This document shows, piece after piece, positions 37,971 through 50,347 of a DNA stretch of 64,000 bases (position 1 is its first letter; each line of letters opens with the position of its first letter). The stretch is taken from contig NZ_LGEG01000210.1 of the NCBI RefSeq assembly GCF_001280125.1, positions 5,470 to 69,469 on the forward strand, given 5' to 3'. Origin of the DNA: Streptomyces sp. NRRL F-6492. GTDB taxonomy: Bacteria; Actinomycetota; Actinomycetes; Streptomycetales; Streptomycetaceae. The notes under the pieces are model-generated. The model made no database searches, had not been told where the DNA came from, and saw only the letters and a program-made list of their open reading frames with translations. The translations under genes were made by a program, and so were the position numbers.

Positions 37971-38939
37971 TCAGACCTGCTCCGGGTGCTCCCGGTCGTA
38001 CTCCCCGGTCAGCTCGCGGCAGCGCTCCACGTCGCCCGCCATCGCCCGGAGCAGGTCGTCCAGGGTGTCGAAGCGCAGCATCCCGCGCACGTACGCCAGG
38101 AAGTCGACGGCCACGTGCAGCCCGTACAGGTCGAGCCCCTCGCGGTCGATCGCGTACGCCTCGACGGTCCGTTCGGTGCCGTCGAACTGCGGGTTCGTGC
38201 CGACCGAGACGGCCGCCGGCATCCGCTCCCCGGCGGCCGTCAGCCAGCCCGCGTAGACGCCGTCGGCCGGGATCGCGGTGTGCGGCAGGGTCTCGACGTT
38301 GGCGGTCGGGAAGCCGAGCTCGCGGCCGCGCTGGGCGCCGCGGACCACGACGCCCTCGACGCGGTGCGGGCGGCCAAGGATCTCGGCGGCCCCGGCCATG
38401 TCGCCCTCGGCGACCAGGCGGCGAGTGAGGGTGGAGGAGAAGGGTTCGCCGCCGCCCGCGCTGCCGCTGACGTACAGGTCGACGACCTCGACCTCGTAGT
38501 CGTAGGTGGCGCCGAGCTCGGCGAGGAAGGCGACGTTGCCGGCGGCCCGGTGGCCGAAGCGGAAGTTGGGGCCCTCGATGACGGCCCTGGCGTGCAGCTT
38601 GTCGACGAGCACCTTGACGATGAAGTCGGCCGGGGAGAGCTGGGAGAACTCGGCGGTGAACGGCAGGACGAGGACCGCGTCCACGCCGAGCCCGGCCATC
38701 AGCTCGGCGCGCCGGTGGTGCGGGGCGAGCAGCGGCGGGTGGCTGCCGGGCCGCACCACCTCGGAGGGGTGGGGGTCGAAGGTGACCACGACGGAGGGGA
38801 CGCCGAGTTCGCGGGCGCGCTCGACGGCGCGTCCGACGATCAGCTGGTGCCCGCGGTGCACCCCGTCGTAGGAGCCGATGGTGACGACGCTGCGCCCCCA
38901 GTCCTGGGGGATGTCCTCCAAACCACGCCAGCGCTGCAC
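37971..38939 (-). CDS. ribF: bifunctional riboflavin kinase / FAD synthetase
   Basis: 322 residues from the GTG at 38939 (GAGGAG eight bases upstream; the open frame above is not homologous). The N-terminal FAD synthetase domain shows VTIGSYDGVHRGHQLIVG, the HxGH nucleotidyltransferase motif, and TFDPHPSEVVRPG. The C-terminal riboflavin kinase domain shows RGRELGFPTANVE and DGVYAGWL. It makes FMN and FAD from riboflavin. It sits downstream of the large NTPase gene, with a 31-base gap. Confidence 0.96.
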   Translation of the reverse strand: MQRWRGLEDIPQDWGRSVVTIGSYDGVHRGHQLIVGRAVERARELGVPSVVVTFDPHPSEVVRPGSHPPLLAPHHRRAELMAGLGVDAVLVLPFTAEFSQLSPADFIVKVLVDKLHARAVIEGPNFRFGHRAAGNVAFLAELGATYDYEVEVVDLYVSGSAGGGEPFSSTLTRRLVAEGDMAGAAEILGRPHRVEGVVVRGAQRGRELGFPTANVETLPHTAIPADGVYAGWLTAAGERMPAAVSVGTNPQFDGTERTVEAYAIDREGLDLYGLHVAVDFLAYVRGMLRFDTLDDLLRAMAGDVERCRELTGEYDREHPEQV

Positions 38940-38970
38940 TGTGACCGCTCCTCGTCCGCCTGTTCGCCGA

Positions 38971-41900
38971 TTAAGCAGGTCTAAGACTGCCATGCCCACG
39001 CCCGTCGGCACGCATCGGCATGGGGGTGCCGGGGGTGCGCAGCGCGTCGAGGGTCCCGATGCCGAGCAGCGGTGCCCAGTCGCCGGGGGCGGCGACGATC
39101 CAGCCGCAGAGGAGTTCGGTGAAGACGGGCCGCTCGTGGACGAGGGCGGTGAGGAGCCGGTCGAGCCGTGCGGCGCCCTCGGGGGTGCGGACGCACAGGA
39201 GGCCGGCCCGGTGGGCGAGCCGCCGGGTGCGGGCCTCGCCGTTCCGCTCCGCGTCCCCGGCGGCGGCCGTCAGGAGGGCCTCCGGGACGGCGGGCTCCCC
39301 CGGCCCGGGGTCGTACCGCTCGTGCTCCAGGAGTACGTCGAGCAGCTCGTCGCGCAGATGGCGGGAGGCGCCGGTGCCGGGGGCGGCGAGCACGGGGGCG
39401 AGAGCGCGGCGGAGCGGGACGGACCGGCTCCGGATCAGGTCGCCGACCAGCGGGAGGAGCACGGCCCCGGCCCCGGGTCCGGCTTCGAGGCGCCGGTCCA
39501 CGAAGGCGGCCACGTGCGGGGCGGCTTCGGGGTGGCGGAGGGCGTGGTCGCGGACGAGGGCGGCGGCGCGGCGGGCGAGGGCGGGCGCGTCGATCCCGGC
39601 GAGGGCCTCCAGGACGGCGGCCGGGTCCTCGCCGGGGGCGTCCAGCCGGGTCCGGAGGGCGTCGAGGGCCTGCTCGGGGTGGGTGGCGAGGGCCTCGACG
39701 AGGGCGTCCACGGGGACGCCGGGCTCGGTCGCGGCGCGGGGCAGGTGGCGGGCGCGGGTCTCCGGGTCGCGGACCAGGAGGCCGAGGGCGGCGCCGTGCA
39801 GGTCCCGGTCGGCGGGGCGGGCGAGGAGGGCGAGGGCCGCGTAGCGCAGCAGTTCGCGGTCGGCGGGGGCGGTGGCGCGGCCGGTGGCCAGGTGTCCGTA
39901 CGCGGCGGCCGCGGCGCGGCGCTCCGGGCGTCCGTCGTCGTGGGCCCAGCGGTCGACGGCCCGGCAGAGGGCGGAGGTCTCGTCCCGGGCGAGGGCGGCG
40001 AGGAGGCCTTCGGCGAGGGGGTGGGCGGTGGCGACGAGCGCCTCGCACAGGTCGTCGACGGCGAGCGCCCGGTGGGCGTGCAGGAGGGCCTGGGCGGCGG
40101 TGGCGACGGTGGCGTGCGGGGCGGCGGGCAGCGGCCGGGCGTCGCCGAACCAGCGGCACAGGAGCGGCTGGACGCCCCGGGGGTCGGCGGCGAGCAGCTC
40201 GGCGACCGTGCCGAACCAGCGGTCCTCGCCCGGCGGGTCGGCGGTGACGAGCCGCCGGAGCAGGTCGGTCCGCTCGTCCTCCCCGACCGCGAGGCCCCGC
40301 CAGAAATCCGGCCCGAAGGCGGCGAAGGCGGGGCGGTGTCCCGGGCGGGCGCCGATCCGGTCGGCGAGCAGCCGCAGGACGGGCAGGCAGGGCCGGGGGT
40401 CCGGCATCCGCCGCAGGCTCTCCCCCAGCAGCCGCGCGGCCCACCAGGCGCCGTCCCCGTCCTGCCCGGCGTCCGCGAACCGGGCGAGCGCCTCGACGAG
40501 CCGGGCGAGCCGCGGCACGGACCCGCCCGCGCCGCGCTCCCGGTGTTCGAGCAGCAGCGCCTGGAGCACGGGCCCGATCCGGTGCCGGGGCACGGGCGGC
40601 GGCGCCGGGGCCCCGACGGCCCGGGGCTCCCCGCCGGACGGGCCGGGGAGGACGGCCGGGGGTACGGCGGGGACGGGGGCGCCCGGGTGGCCCGGATCGC
40701 CCGGGGCGTCCGGGGGCGCGTCCGGCGCCCGGTCCTCGTGGTGGGTGTGGACCAGGGCGTGGAGGGCCGTGTCCAGGTCGAGGTGGGCGGCCTGGAGCCA
40801 GTCGGCGAGTTCCTCGTGGGCGAAGCGGTAGCCGGAGCCCGCCGGGACGAGGAGGCCCTCGGTGAGGACGGCCGGGGCCCAGCCCTCCCGCCAGGGGAAC
40901 AGCTCCTCGAAGGAGGCCCGGTCGAGGACGCCGTGGCCGGGGCCGAGGCAGCGGCGGGCCGCCTCGTGGACCCGGCCGGTCACGCGCGCGGCGAGCCGGC
41001 GGACGGCGGTCCCCCGGACGAGGGGCCGGGTGCCGGCGGCGATCCGGACGGCGGTCCGCAGGCACATCAGGTCGAGGTGGGCGGTGAAGACCTCCTCGCG
41101 GCGGGGCCGTCCCGGCACCTCGCCGGGCAGCGCGGCCCGGACCTCGGCGAGCAGCCGCAGGGCGAGCGGGTGCCGGGCGTCCGCCTCGGCGAGGTCCGTC
41201 TCCCCGATCCCGTACCCCTCGCGCACGGCCCGGGCCTCCGCCTCGGTGTACGGGCCGAGGACGACGGCGGCGGGCAGGCCGTCCCCGCCGCCGGCCGCGG
41301 GGCGGTGCAGGGCGTGCGGGCCGTAGAGGGCGCCCGCCCGCTCCCAGTGCTCGGGGCGGCAGGCGGTGGCGAGCCGGGCCCCGTGGGCGCGGAGCCACCG
41401 CTCGGTGGCCGCGGTCCAGGCGGGGAGCCGGTGGGCGAGGAGCGGGGGCATCTCCTCGGGGCCGTCGAGGACGACGAGGAGCGGCCGGCCGGCCTCCCGG
41501 GCGAGGGCGGCGGCCCGCTCGGGGGTGGCGGTGGTGGTGTCGCCGAGGGCCCCGGAGGCGGTGACGATGCGTCCGGCCCGGTCCAGGGCGCGGCCGACGG
41601 CGTCGGCGAGGGAGTGGTCCTCGGCGCGCAGGTCGGCGCCGCGCAGCCGGACGGTGGGGGCGGGTTCGGCGCCCAGGGCGCGGCGGGCGCAGAGCGCGGC
41701 GAGGGCGGTGGTGCGGCCGGTGCCGGGGGTGCCGACCAGGGCGAGGACGGGGGCGTCCCCGGCGGTGAAGCGGTCGAGTTCGCGGGCGCATCCGGCGCGC
41801 TCGACGGGTTCGGGCCAGGGGCCGGGGTCCCGGACGGGCCCGGAGGAGGTGGCGGTGAGCTCCAGGATCCCGGCGAGGTTGAGGTCGGGGCCGTAGGCGG

Positions 41901-42498
41901 GGACGGTGGCGGCGTTGCGGCGCAGCAGGGCGGTGAGCGGGCCGTCGGGCCGGAGCGGGACCGCGTACCCGGCGGCCCGGCGGCCGCCGTGGAGGGCGGT
42001 GCCGAGGACGGCGAGGACGGTGCCGGTGGTGGTGTCGAGGACGGGGCTCCCCGCGGCCCGGCCGCCGCGGCGGAGCGCCTCGGCGCCCTCGGTGCCGATG
42101 GCGAGTGCGAGGGCCTCGTCGAGGTCGTGGAAGCGGTCGGCGGCGGTGTACGTGACGGTGGCGGGGCCGAGGACGCGCGCCTCGCGCCAGCCGTGGGCCT
42201 CGATCCGGACGTACGTGCCGGGCTCGACCTCGGGGCGGGTCGCGAGCGGCAGGGGGCGGACGCCGAGCCCTTCGCTGTGGACGAGGGCGAGTCCGCTCTC
42301 GGGCAGGGGGACGACGGCCCCGGCCTCGGCGAGCCAGCTGCGGTCGCCGGGAGCGCGCAGCAGGACGCGGCTGAGCCCGTCGACGGCCTCGTGGCTGGTG
42401 ACGACCGTTCCGTGGTGGTCGGCGAGGAAGCCGGTGCCGCGCGTCCGGCCCGCCGGATCGCAGATCCGCACCAGCGTCGCCAGGTCCCCGCGTCCCAT
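38971..42498 (-). CDS. large trypsin-fold / NTPase protein with apparently inactive protease domain
   Basis: 1175 residues. Residues 1-200 follow the trypsin-like fold of actinobacterial peptidases (RGTGFLADHHGTVVTSHEAV; RAAGSPVLDTTTGTVLAVLG). The His (H36) is retained, but the Asp position reads SGLALV and the nucleophile position reads A149-G-S-P instead of S-G-S-P. Near residue 253 is a P-loop GTPGTGRTT (Arg in place of Lys) and a Walker B-like RPLLVVLDGPEEMP. The remaining 700 residues are Ala/Arg/Leu-rich helical repeats. This is a STAND/AAA-like layout. Function unknown, possibly sensing. No clear ribosome-binding site precedes the ATG at 42498, so it may be leaderless. Confidence 0.8.
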   Translation of the reverse strand: MGRGDLATLVRICDPAGRTRGTGFLADHHGTVVTSHEAVDGLSRVLLRAPGDRSWLAEAGAVVPLPESGLALVHSEGLGVRPLPLATRPEVEPGTYVRIEAHGWREARVLGPATVTYTAADRFHDLDEALALAIGTEGAEALRRGGRAAGSPVLDTTTGTVLAVLGTALHGGRRAAGYAVPLRPDGPLTALLRRNAATVPAYGPDLNLAGILELTATSSGPVRDPGPWPEPVERAGCARELDRFTAGDAPVLALVGTPGTGRTTALAALCARRALGAEPAPTVRLRGADLRAEDHSLADAVGRALDRAGRIVTASGALGDTTTATPERAAALAREAGRPLLVVLDGPEEMPPLLAHRLPAWTAATERWLRAHGARLATACRPEHWERAGALYGPHALHRPAAGGGDGLPAAVVLGPYTEAEARAVREGYGIGETDLAEADARHPLALRLLAEVRAALPGEVPGRPRREEVFTAHLDLMCLRTAVRIAAGTRPLVRGTAVRRLAARVTGRVHEAARRCLGPGHGVLDRASFEELFPWREGWAPAVLTEGLLVPAGSGYRFAHEELADWLQAAHLDLDTALHALVHTHHEDRAPDAPPDAPGDPGHPGAPVPAVPPAVLPGPSGGEPRAVGAPAPPPVPRHRIGPVLQALLLEHRERGAGGSVPRLARLVEALARFADAGQDGDGAWWAARLLGESLRRMPDPRPCLPVLRLLADRIGARPGHRPAFAAFGPDFWRGLAVGEDERTDLLRRLVTADPPGEDRWFGTVAELLAADPRGVQPLLCRWFGDARPLPAAPHATVATAAQALLHAHRALAVDDLCEALVATAHPLAEGLLAALARDETSALCRAVDRWAHDDGRPERRAAAAAYGHLATGRATAPADRELLRYAALALLARPADRDLHGAALGLLVRDPETRARHLPRAATEPGVPVDALVEALATHPEQALDALRTRLDAPGEDPAAVLEALAGIDAPALARRAAALVRDHALRHPEAAPHVAAFVDRRLEAGPGAGAVLLPLVGDLIRSRSVPLRRALAPVLAAPGTGASRHLRDELLDVLLEHERYDPGPGEPAVPEALLTAAAGDAERNGEARTRRLAHRAGLLCVRTPEGAARLDRLLTALVHERPVFTELLCGWIVAAPGDWAPLLGIGTLDALRTPGTPMPMRADGRGHGSLRPA

Positions 42499-42641
42499 GG
42501 TGACGACGGTAGGCCGCCGGTGATCACCCCACGGCACGCGCAGGGGAACGCGCCCCCTTCCGCTCCCCCTTTCGCTCCGAGCGCCTCCCCGTCGGAGTGA
42601 ATTTCCGTGACTTCCGCGGACAGGGTCCCGCCGGGGAACGA

Positions 42642-42677
42642 GAGTGGGGCGGGTACGCGCGCGTACCCGCCCCACTC
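42642..42677 (-). terminator. truB terminator, perfect 36-bp palindrome
   Basis: Two exact 18-base halves (42642-42659 and 42660-42677) meet without a spacer, 28 bases after the truB stop. The RNA stem would be about 16 bp with a tetraloop. It also blocks read-through toward the divergent end of the large NTPase gene. Confidence 0.85.
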
Positions 42678-42704
42678 GGGGCCCGGGGGCCCGTTCCCGT
42701 TCCG

Positions 42705-43604
42705 TCAGCCGAAGACCGCGAGGCTCTTCGCCTTGCCCCGCTGGTCCTCGACCAGGGCGAGCAGCTTCCCCTCCGGTCCGAAGACCGCGACGGGACCCTT
42801 CGGGTACTCCGGCATCTCCAGGCGGACGCCGTTGAGCAGCAGCCGGGCCCGCTTCTCGTCGACGTCCCAGCGCGGGAACGCCGCCGAGGCCGCGTCCGCG
42901 ACCGGCATGACCGTCAGCTCCTCCTGGAGCTGGTCCAGGGTCCTGGCCGAGTCCAGCTTGTACGGGCCGACCCGGGTGCGGCGCAGCGCGGTCAGATGGC
43001 CGCCCACGCCGAGCCCGGCGCCGAGGTCCCGGGCGAGCGCCCGGATGTACGTACCGGAGGAGCAGACCACCGAGACGACCAGGTCGACCACGGGGGTGCC
43101 GTCCTCGGCGACGGCCTCGCGGACGTCGTACACCCGGAAGGAGGAGACGGTGACCGGCCGGGCCGGGATCTCGAACTCCTCGCCGCCGCGCACGCGCGCG
43201 TACGACCGCTTGCCGTCGATCTTGATCGCGGAGACCTTCGACGGCACCTGCATGATGGCGCCGGTCAGCTCCGCCACACCGGCGTCGATCTGCTCGCGGG
43301 TGACCTTCGAAGCGTCGACCGACGCCGTGATCTCGCCCTCGGCGTCGTCGGTGATCGTGGTCTGGCCCAGGCGGACGGTGCCCAGGTACTCCTTCTCGGT
43401 CAGCGCGAGGTGACCGAGGAGCTTGGTCGCCCGCTCCACGCCGAGGACGAGGACGCCCGTGGCCATGGGGTCGAGCGTTCCGGCGTGGCCGACGCGGCGG
43501 GTCTTCGCGATCCCGCGCATCTTGGCCACGACGTCGTGCGAAGTGAAGCCCGACGGCTTGTCGACGATGACAAGGCCGTCGGGCGTGGGGGCTGTGTTGC
43601 TCAT
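42705..43604 (-). CDS. truB: tRNA pseudouridine(55) synthase
   Basis: 299 residues. The catalytic Asp lies in GHAGTLDPMATGVLVLG. KPSGFTSHDVV, SAIKIDGKRSYARVR and CSSGTYIRALARDLG are diagnostic of TruB, which isomerises U55 in the T-loop of tRNAs. The C-terminus carries the small PUA-like extension of actinobacterial enzymes. The start overlaps the rbfA stop (ATGA). Confidence 0.97.
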   Translation of the reverse strand: MSNTAPTPDGLVIVDKPSGFTSHDVVAKMRGIAKTRRVGHAGTLDPMATGVLVLGVERATKLLGHLALTEKEYLGTVRLGQTTITDDAEGEITASVDASKVTREQIDAGVAELTGAIMQVPSKVSAIKIDGKRSYARVRGGEEFEIPARPVTVSSFRVYDVREAVAEDGTPVVDLVVSVVCSSGTYIRALARDLGAGLGVGGHLTALRRTRVGPYKLDSARTLDQLQEELTVMPVADAASAAFPRWDVDEKRARLLLNGVRLEMPEYPKGPVAVFGPEGKLLALVEDQRGKAKSLAVFG

Positions 43605-44041
43605 TCGGCGGCTTCGTCCTCGCCCGGCTTCTTGTAGGGGTCGGCGTCGCCCGCGAAGCCGGCGCCCGAGGACGCCTCCCGCACCTGGGCGTCGGAGGCC
43701 CGCGCCTTGTCGAGGAGGTCCTCGATGGTGCGCGCGTTCTCCGGGAGGGCGTCGGCCACGAAGGTCAGCGTCGGGGTGAACTTGGTCCCCGCCGCCCGGC
43801 CCACGGCCGAGCGGAGGACGCCCTTGGCGCTCTCCAGGCCCGCCGCGGCGCTCGCCCGCTCCTCGTCGTCGCCGTAGACCGTGTAGAAGACCGTGGCCTC
43901 CCGCAGGTCACCGGTGACGCGGGTGTCCGTGATGGTCACGTGCGTACCCAGGCGGGGGTCCTTGATGCCGCGCTGCAGCTTCTCGGCGACCACCTCCCGG
44001 ATGAGGTCCGCCAGCTTCTTCGCCCGCGCGTTGTCGGCCAC
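43601..44041 (-). CDS. rbfA: 30S ribosome-binding factor A
   Basis: 146 residues. The KH-like core (ADLIREVVAEKLQRGIKDPR, VTITDTRVTGDLREATVFY, FTPTLTFVADALPENA) matches RbfA, a late 30S maturation factor that matters in the cold. A longer acidic C-terminal tail (SGAGFAGDADPYKKPGEDEA) is usual in Streptomyces. Follows the DUF503 gene by 29 bases; coupled to truB. Confidence 0.96.
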   Translation of the reverse strand: MADNARAKKLADLIREVVAEKLQRGIKDPRLGTHVTITDTRVTGDLREATVFYTVYGDDEERASAAAGLESAKGVLRSAVGRAAGTKFTPTLTFVADALPENARTIEDLLDKARASDAQVREASSGAGFAGDADPYKKPGEDEAAE

Positions 44042-44070
44042 TGGTCCTTCTCCTTCTTCGCCTTGCTCAA

Positions 44071-44364
44071 TCAGTCTTCATCAGTGTGGAGCCTGCGGCG
44101 CACCGACAGCAGCTCCACCTCCGGCCGGGCGGCGACGAGCCGCTCGCACCGGTCCAGCACGTCGCTGAGGTGTCCCGGGTCCCCCGTCACCATCGCGACG
44201 CCGATCTCGGCCCGCCGGTGGAGGTCCTGGCCGCCGACCTCCGCCGCGCTCACCGCGAACTTGCGCTGGAGCTCGGCGACGATCGGCCTGACGACGGAGC
44301 GCTTCTCCTTCAGCGAACGTACGTCGCCGAGGAGCAGATCGAAGGACAGTGTCCCCACATACAT
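44071..44364 (-). CDS. DUF503 family protein (YlxP-like)
   Basis: 97 residues, MYVGTLSFDLLLGDVRSLKE then KRSVVRPIVAELQRKFAVSA, the whole DUF503 domain. YlxP of Bacillus sits in the same infB-rbfA neighbourhood, which supports the match. A role in ribosome assembly or RNA metabolism is suggested by context only. The ATG at 44364 has weak ribosome-binding complementarity (ggac). Two hairpins separate it from infB. Confidence 0.9.
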   Translation of the reverse strand: MYVGTLSFDLLLGDVRSLKEKRSVVRPIVAELQRKFAVSAAEVGGQDLHRRAEIGVAMVTGDPGHLSDVLDRCERLVAARPEVELLSVRRRLHTDED

Positions 44365-44400
44365 GTGTGTCCGGATGTCCCGCCGGTTCGGGGTCAGTGG

Positions 44401-44422
44401 TCCCGCCCTCGACAGGGCGGGA
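44401..44422 (-). terminator. second hairpin between infB and the DUF503 gene
   Basis: tcccgccct (44401-44409) and agggcggga (44414-44422) form a perfect 9-bp stem with a cgac loop, 36 bases upstream of the DUF503 start. It may be a tandem terminator for infB or a structured leader. Confidence 0.55.
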
Positions 44423-44448
44423 ACACCAGAACCGTACACGCAACGGCC

Positions 44449-44486
44449 GGGGCCGATCGACGGAATAAGTTCCGCCGACCGGCCCC
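44449..44486 (-). terminator. infB terminator
   Basis: 44449-44465 pairs with 44470-44486 in 15 of 17 positions around a taag loop, 25 bases after the infB stop. Long and G/C-rich, the strongest terminator-like element between infB and rbfA. Confidence 0.7.
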
Positions 44487-44511
44487 TGCTCACTGCTGCG
44501 ATCGGACGCGA

Positions 44512-47601
<3,090 letters not shown>

Positions 47602-47649
47602 TTCGCTCCTTTGAGGTCCGGTTACCGCCGGACCGTCGCTACTTCATGG

Positions 47650-47682
47650 GCGTACTCATCGCGTACTCATCGAGTGCTCATC
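47650..47682. repeat. three 11-bp direct repeats upstream of infB
   Basis: gcgtactcatc at 47650-47660 and 47661-47671 are identical; gagtgctcatc at 47672-47682 differs at two positions. They lie 49 bases before the infB start, in the ylxR-infB gap. Less G/C-rich than the surroundings. Function unknown. Confidence 0.6.
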
Positions 47683-47746
47683 GCAATCTCGACCTACTTC
47701 CAACTCGCGAGGTACCTGACCGCACGGTGATCCGTGCCGTACTTCT

Positions 47747-48028
47747 TCACTGCTGTGCCGATCGCTCGACGTGGTGGCGGAGTGCCGCGGTGTCGAGCGG
47801 GCCCTGGACCCTGAAGGCCCTCGGGAACGCTCGGCGGCGGACCGCCAGATCGAGACAGACCACGGCGGGGTGCAGGTACGCACCCCGGCCGGGCAGCGTA
47901 CCGCGATGATCCGGAACGCACTCGTCCTTGTTCACCACGATCCGCAGCAGATCGCTCTTGGCCGCTCGCTCCCGGCATCCCACGCAGGTTCGCTCAGGGC
48001 ACACGCGGGCGTGCGTCCGGCCAGACAC
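47747..48028 (-). CDS. ylxR: YlxR family (DUF448) RNA-binding protein
   Basis: 93 residues. CVGCRERAAKSDLLRIVV and GRGAYLHPAVVCLDLAVRRR are the two conserved blocks of YlxR, a small nucleic-acid-binding protein encoded between nusA and infB in many bacteria. The GTG at 48028 is chosen because GGGGAGG lies ten bases before it and homology begins just after. It is 74 bases downstream of nusA and 145 upstream of infB. Confidence 0.92.
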   Translation of the reverse strand: MSGRTHARVCPERTCVGCRERAAKSDLLRIVVNKDECVPDHRGTLPGRGAYLHPAVVCLDLAVRRRAFPRAFRVQGPLDTAALRHHVERSAQQ

Positions 48029-48102
48029 GATTAAGTCTACCTCCCCGTACCGACCCCGCCCGTTTGGGGCAAGAATCGAACAGTCGTTGGCCAAAAACGG
48101 TC

Positions 48103-49104
48103 TCAGGCCTGGCCGGCCTGCTCCGTCTGCTCGGTGTCCGGACGGATGTCGATCCGCCAGCCGGTGAGGCGGGCGGCGAGGCGGGCGTTCTGGCCCTCCT
48201 TGCCGATCGCCAGCGACAGCTGGTAGTCCGGCACCGTCACCCGGGCCGAACGGGCGGCCAGGTCGACGATCTCGACCTTGGACACCCGGGCGGGGGAGAG
48301 CGCGTTCGCCACCATCTCGGCCGGGTCGTCCGACCAGTCGACGATGTCGATCTTCTCGCCGAGCAGCTCCGCCATCACGTTGCGGACGCGGCTGCCCATC
48401 GGGCCGATGCAGGCGCCCTTGGGGTTCAGGCCCGAACGGGTGGCGCGGACGGCGATCTTGGTGCGGTGGCCGGCCTCGCGGGCGATGGCCGAGATCTCGA
48501 CCGAGCCGTCCGCGATCTCCGGCACCTCCAGGGCGAAGAGCTTCTTCACCAGGTTGGGGTGGGTGCGCGACAGGGTGACGGAGGGGCCGCGGACGCCCTT
48601 GGCGACCCGGACGACGTACGTCCGCAGGCGCAGGCCGTGGGTGTACTCCTCGCCCGGCACCTGCTCCTGGACCGGGAGGATGGCCTCCAGCTTGTCGTCC
48701 AGCCTGACCAGGACGTTCTTCGGGTCCTTGCCCTGCTGCACCACACCGGCGACGACGTCGCCCTCGCGGCGCGCGTACTCGCCGAAGGTCACGTCGTTCT
48801 CGGCGTCCCGCAGCCGCTGCTGGATGACCTGGCGGGCGGTGCTCGCCGCGATCCGGCCGAAGTCCGAGGGGGTGTCGTCGAAGTCCTTGGGCTCCTGGCC
48901 CTCCTCCAGGTCGGAGGGGTCCTCCTTGGCCCAGACGGTGACGTGGCCGGTGTGCCGGTCCAGCTCCACGCGCGCGTGGCGGCGGGCGTCGGGGGTGCGG
49001 TGGTACGCGATGAGGAGGGCCGACTCGATCGCCTCGACCAGCAGGTCGAAGGAGATCTCCTTCTCATGCGCCAAGCCCTTGAGAAGCTTCACGTCGATGT
49101 CCAC
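48103..49104 (-). CDS. nusA: transcription termination/antitermination factor NusA
   Basis: 333 residues from the GTG at 49104 (AGGAGG upstream). The N-terminal RNA-polymerase-binding domain ([16 protein letters not shown]) is followed by S1 ([20 protein letters not shown]) and two KH domains ([20 protein letters not shown] and [20 protein letters not shown]). The acidic repeats of E. coli NusA are absent, as normal in actinobacteria. Starts two bases after the rimP stop. Confidence 0.96.
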   Translation of the reverse strand: MDIDVKLLKGLAHEKEISFDLLVEAIESALLIAYHRTPDARRHARVELDRHTGHVTVWAKEDPSDLEEGQEPKDFDDTPSDFGRIAASTARQVIQQRLRDAENDVTFGEYARREGDVVAGVVQQGKDPKNVLVRLDDKLEAILPVQEQVPGEEYTHGLRLRTYVVRVAKGVRGPSVTLSRTHPNLVKKLFALEVPEIADGSVEISAIAREAGHRTKIAVRATRSGLNPKGACIGPMGSRVRNVMAELLGEKIDIVDWSDDPAEMVANALSPARVSKVEIVDLAARSARVTVPDYQLSLAIGKEGQNARLAARLTGWRIDIRPDTEQTEQAGQA

Positions 49105-49106
49105 GG

Positions 49107-49604
49107 CTACGCCTCCTCTTCCTTCTTGTCCTTGCGGTTGAACTCGATCTCGACACGCGCCTTGGAGACGTCGGCGAACTCGATCCGGCGGGCGGTGGGC
49201 CTGCGCCCCTTCACGCCCGGCACTTCGAGGTCGAGGCCGTCCTCGTCCACGGCGAGGATCCGGGCGACCAGCTCGCCCTCGTCGGCCAGCTGGAGCCGGA
49301 CGAGCCGGCCGGTGGCGCGCACGTAGTGGCGGTGCTCGGTGAGGGGGCGGTCGGCGCCGGGGGAGCTGACTTCGAGGACGTACTCGCCCTCGCCCATCGC
49401 GTCGGTCTCGTCGAGCTTCTCGGAGATCGCGCGGCTCAGCTCGGCGCAGGCGTCCAGCTCCACGCCCTCGTCCGAGTCGACGACGATCCGCAGCAGTCCG
49501 CGGCGGCCCGCCCGGGACACCTCGATCTCTTCCAGATCCAGGTCCTTCGCGCGGACGAGCGGCTCGACGAGTCCGCGCAGCCTGTCGCTCTGGGTGGTGC
49601 TCAT
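49107..49604 (-). CDS. rimP: ribosome maturation factor RimP
   Basis: 165 residues. The N-domain [40 protein letters not shown] and [20 protein letters not shown] match RimP, which assists 30S assembly. The ATG at 49604 has GAGGAG nine bases upstream. First gene of the rimP-nusA-ylxR-infB unit. The 185-base gap to the divergent lipoprotein gene must hold both promoters. Confidence 0.96.
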   Translation of the reverse strand: MSTTQSDRLRGLVEPLVRAKDLDLEEIEVSRAGRRGLLRIVVDSDEGVELDACAELSRAISEKLDETDAMGEGEYVLEVSSPGADRPLTEHRHYVRATGRLVRLQLADEGELVARILAVDEDGLDLEVPGVKGRRPTARRIEFADVSKARVEIEFNRKDKKEEEA

Positions 49605-49789
49605 CCGGGTGACTCCTCGGCCGCGTGTGCTGTTGTGTTTCGTCGCGTGTCAGACCAAAGGGTATCCGGTCCGGGAGGGTGTTGCCGTCCATCGCCCGGG
49701 GGGCCGCGGGTACGCTCGCCTGCGGTGATCCGAACGATCTTCCGATGCGTACGGATCTTCGACTGTGGACGGCGGCCGAGGGAGAAGGC

Positions 49790-50347
49790 GTGACGACGAC
49801 GGGCAGACGCGCGCTCCTCGCGGCGGGGGCGGCCGCGGGGGCGACGGCCCTGGTGGGCTGCACCTCCTCCGGCGGGGAGGGGCCCCGGCGGCCGAGCGCC
49901 GCCGAGCGGGAGGCCGAACGGGTGGCGCGCGCCGAGGCGGCGCTGCGGGCACGCTCGGTGACGGCCGCGCGCGGGCTGCTCGAACGGTACGACGCGGTGC
50001 TCGCCGCGCACCCCGCCCTGGCGCCCCGGCTGGCGCCGCTGCGGCGCTCGGTGGCGGCGCACGTGAAGGCCCTCGGCGAGGGCGGGACGGACGCGGTGAA
50101 GCCCGCCGCGGCCTCCCCGGCGCCCTCCGCCTCCGCGCGCCCCACGGCGGCCTCCCCCGCGCCCGTCCCGGTGGCGACCGACCCCGCGACGGCCCTCGGG
50201 GAGCTGGCGGCGGCCGAGCGGACCGCCTCCGACGGCCATGCGGACGCGCTGCTGGCCGCCCCGCCGGAGTACGCCCGGCTGCTCGCCTCGGTGGCGGCCT
50301 CGGGCGCCGTCCACGCCTATCTGCTGACCGAAGGAGCCCGGGCATGA
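49790..50347 (+). CDS. Tat-like lipoprotein of unknown function
   Basis: 185 residues from the GTG at 49790 (ggagaag upstream). The N-terminus [20 protein letters not shown] followed by V-G-C has a twin Arg and a lipobox, suggesting an acylated, possibly Tat-exported protein. The mature part is helical ([40 protein letters not shown]) with a Pro/Ala linker near the middle. The stop overlaps the start of the DUF4439 gene, so the two are coupled and may form a complex. No function is established. Confidence 0.82.
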   Translation: MTTTGRRALLAAGAAAGATALVGCTSSGGEGPRRPSAAEREAERVARAEAALRARSVTAARGLLERYDAVLAAHPALAPRLAPLRRSVAAHVKALGEGGTDAVKPAAASPAPSASARPTAASPAPVPVATDPATALGELAAAERTASDGHADALLAAPPEYARLLASVAASGAVHAYLLTEGARA

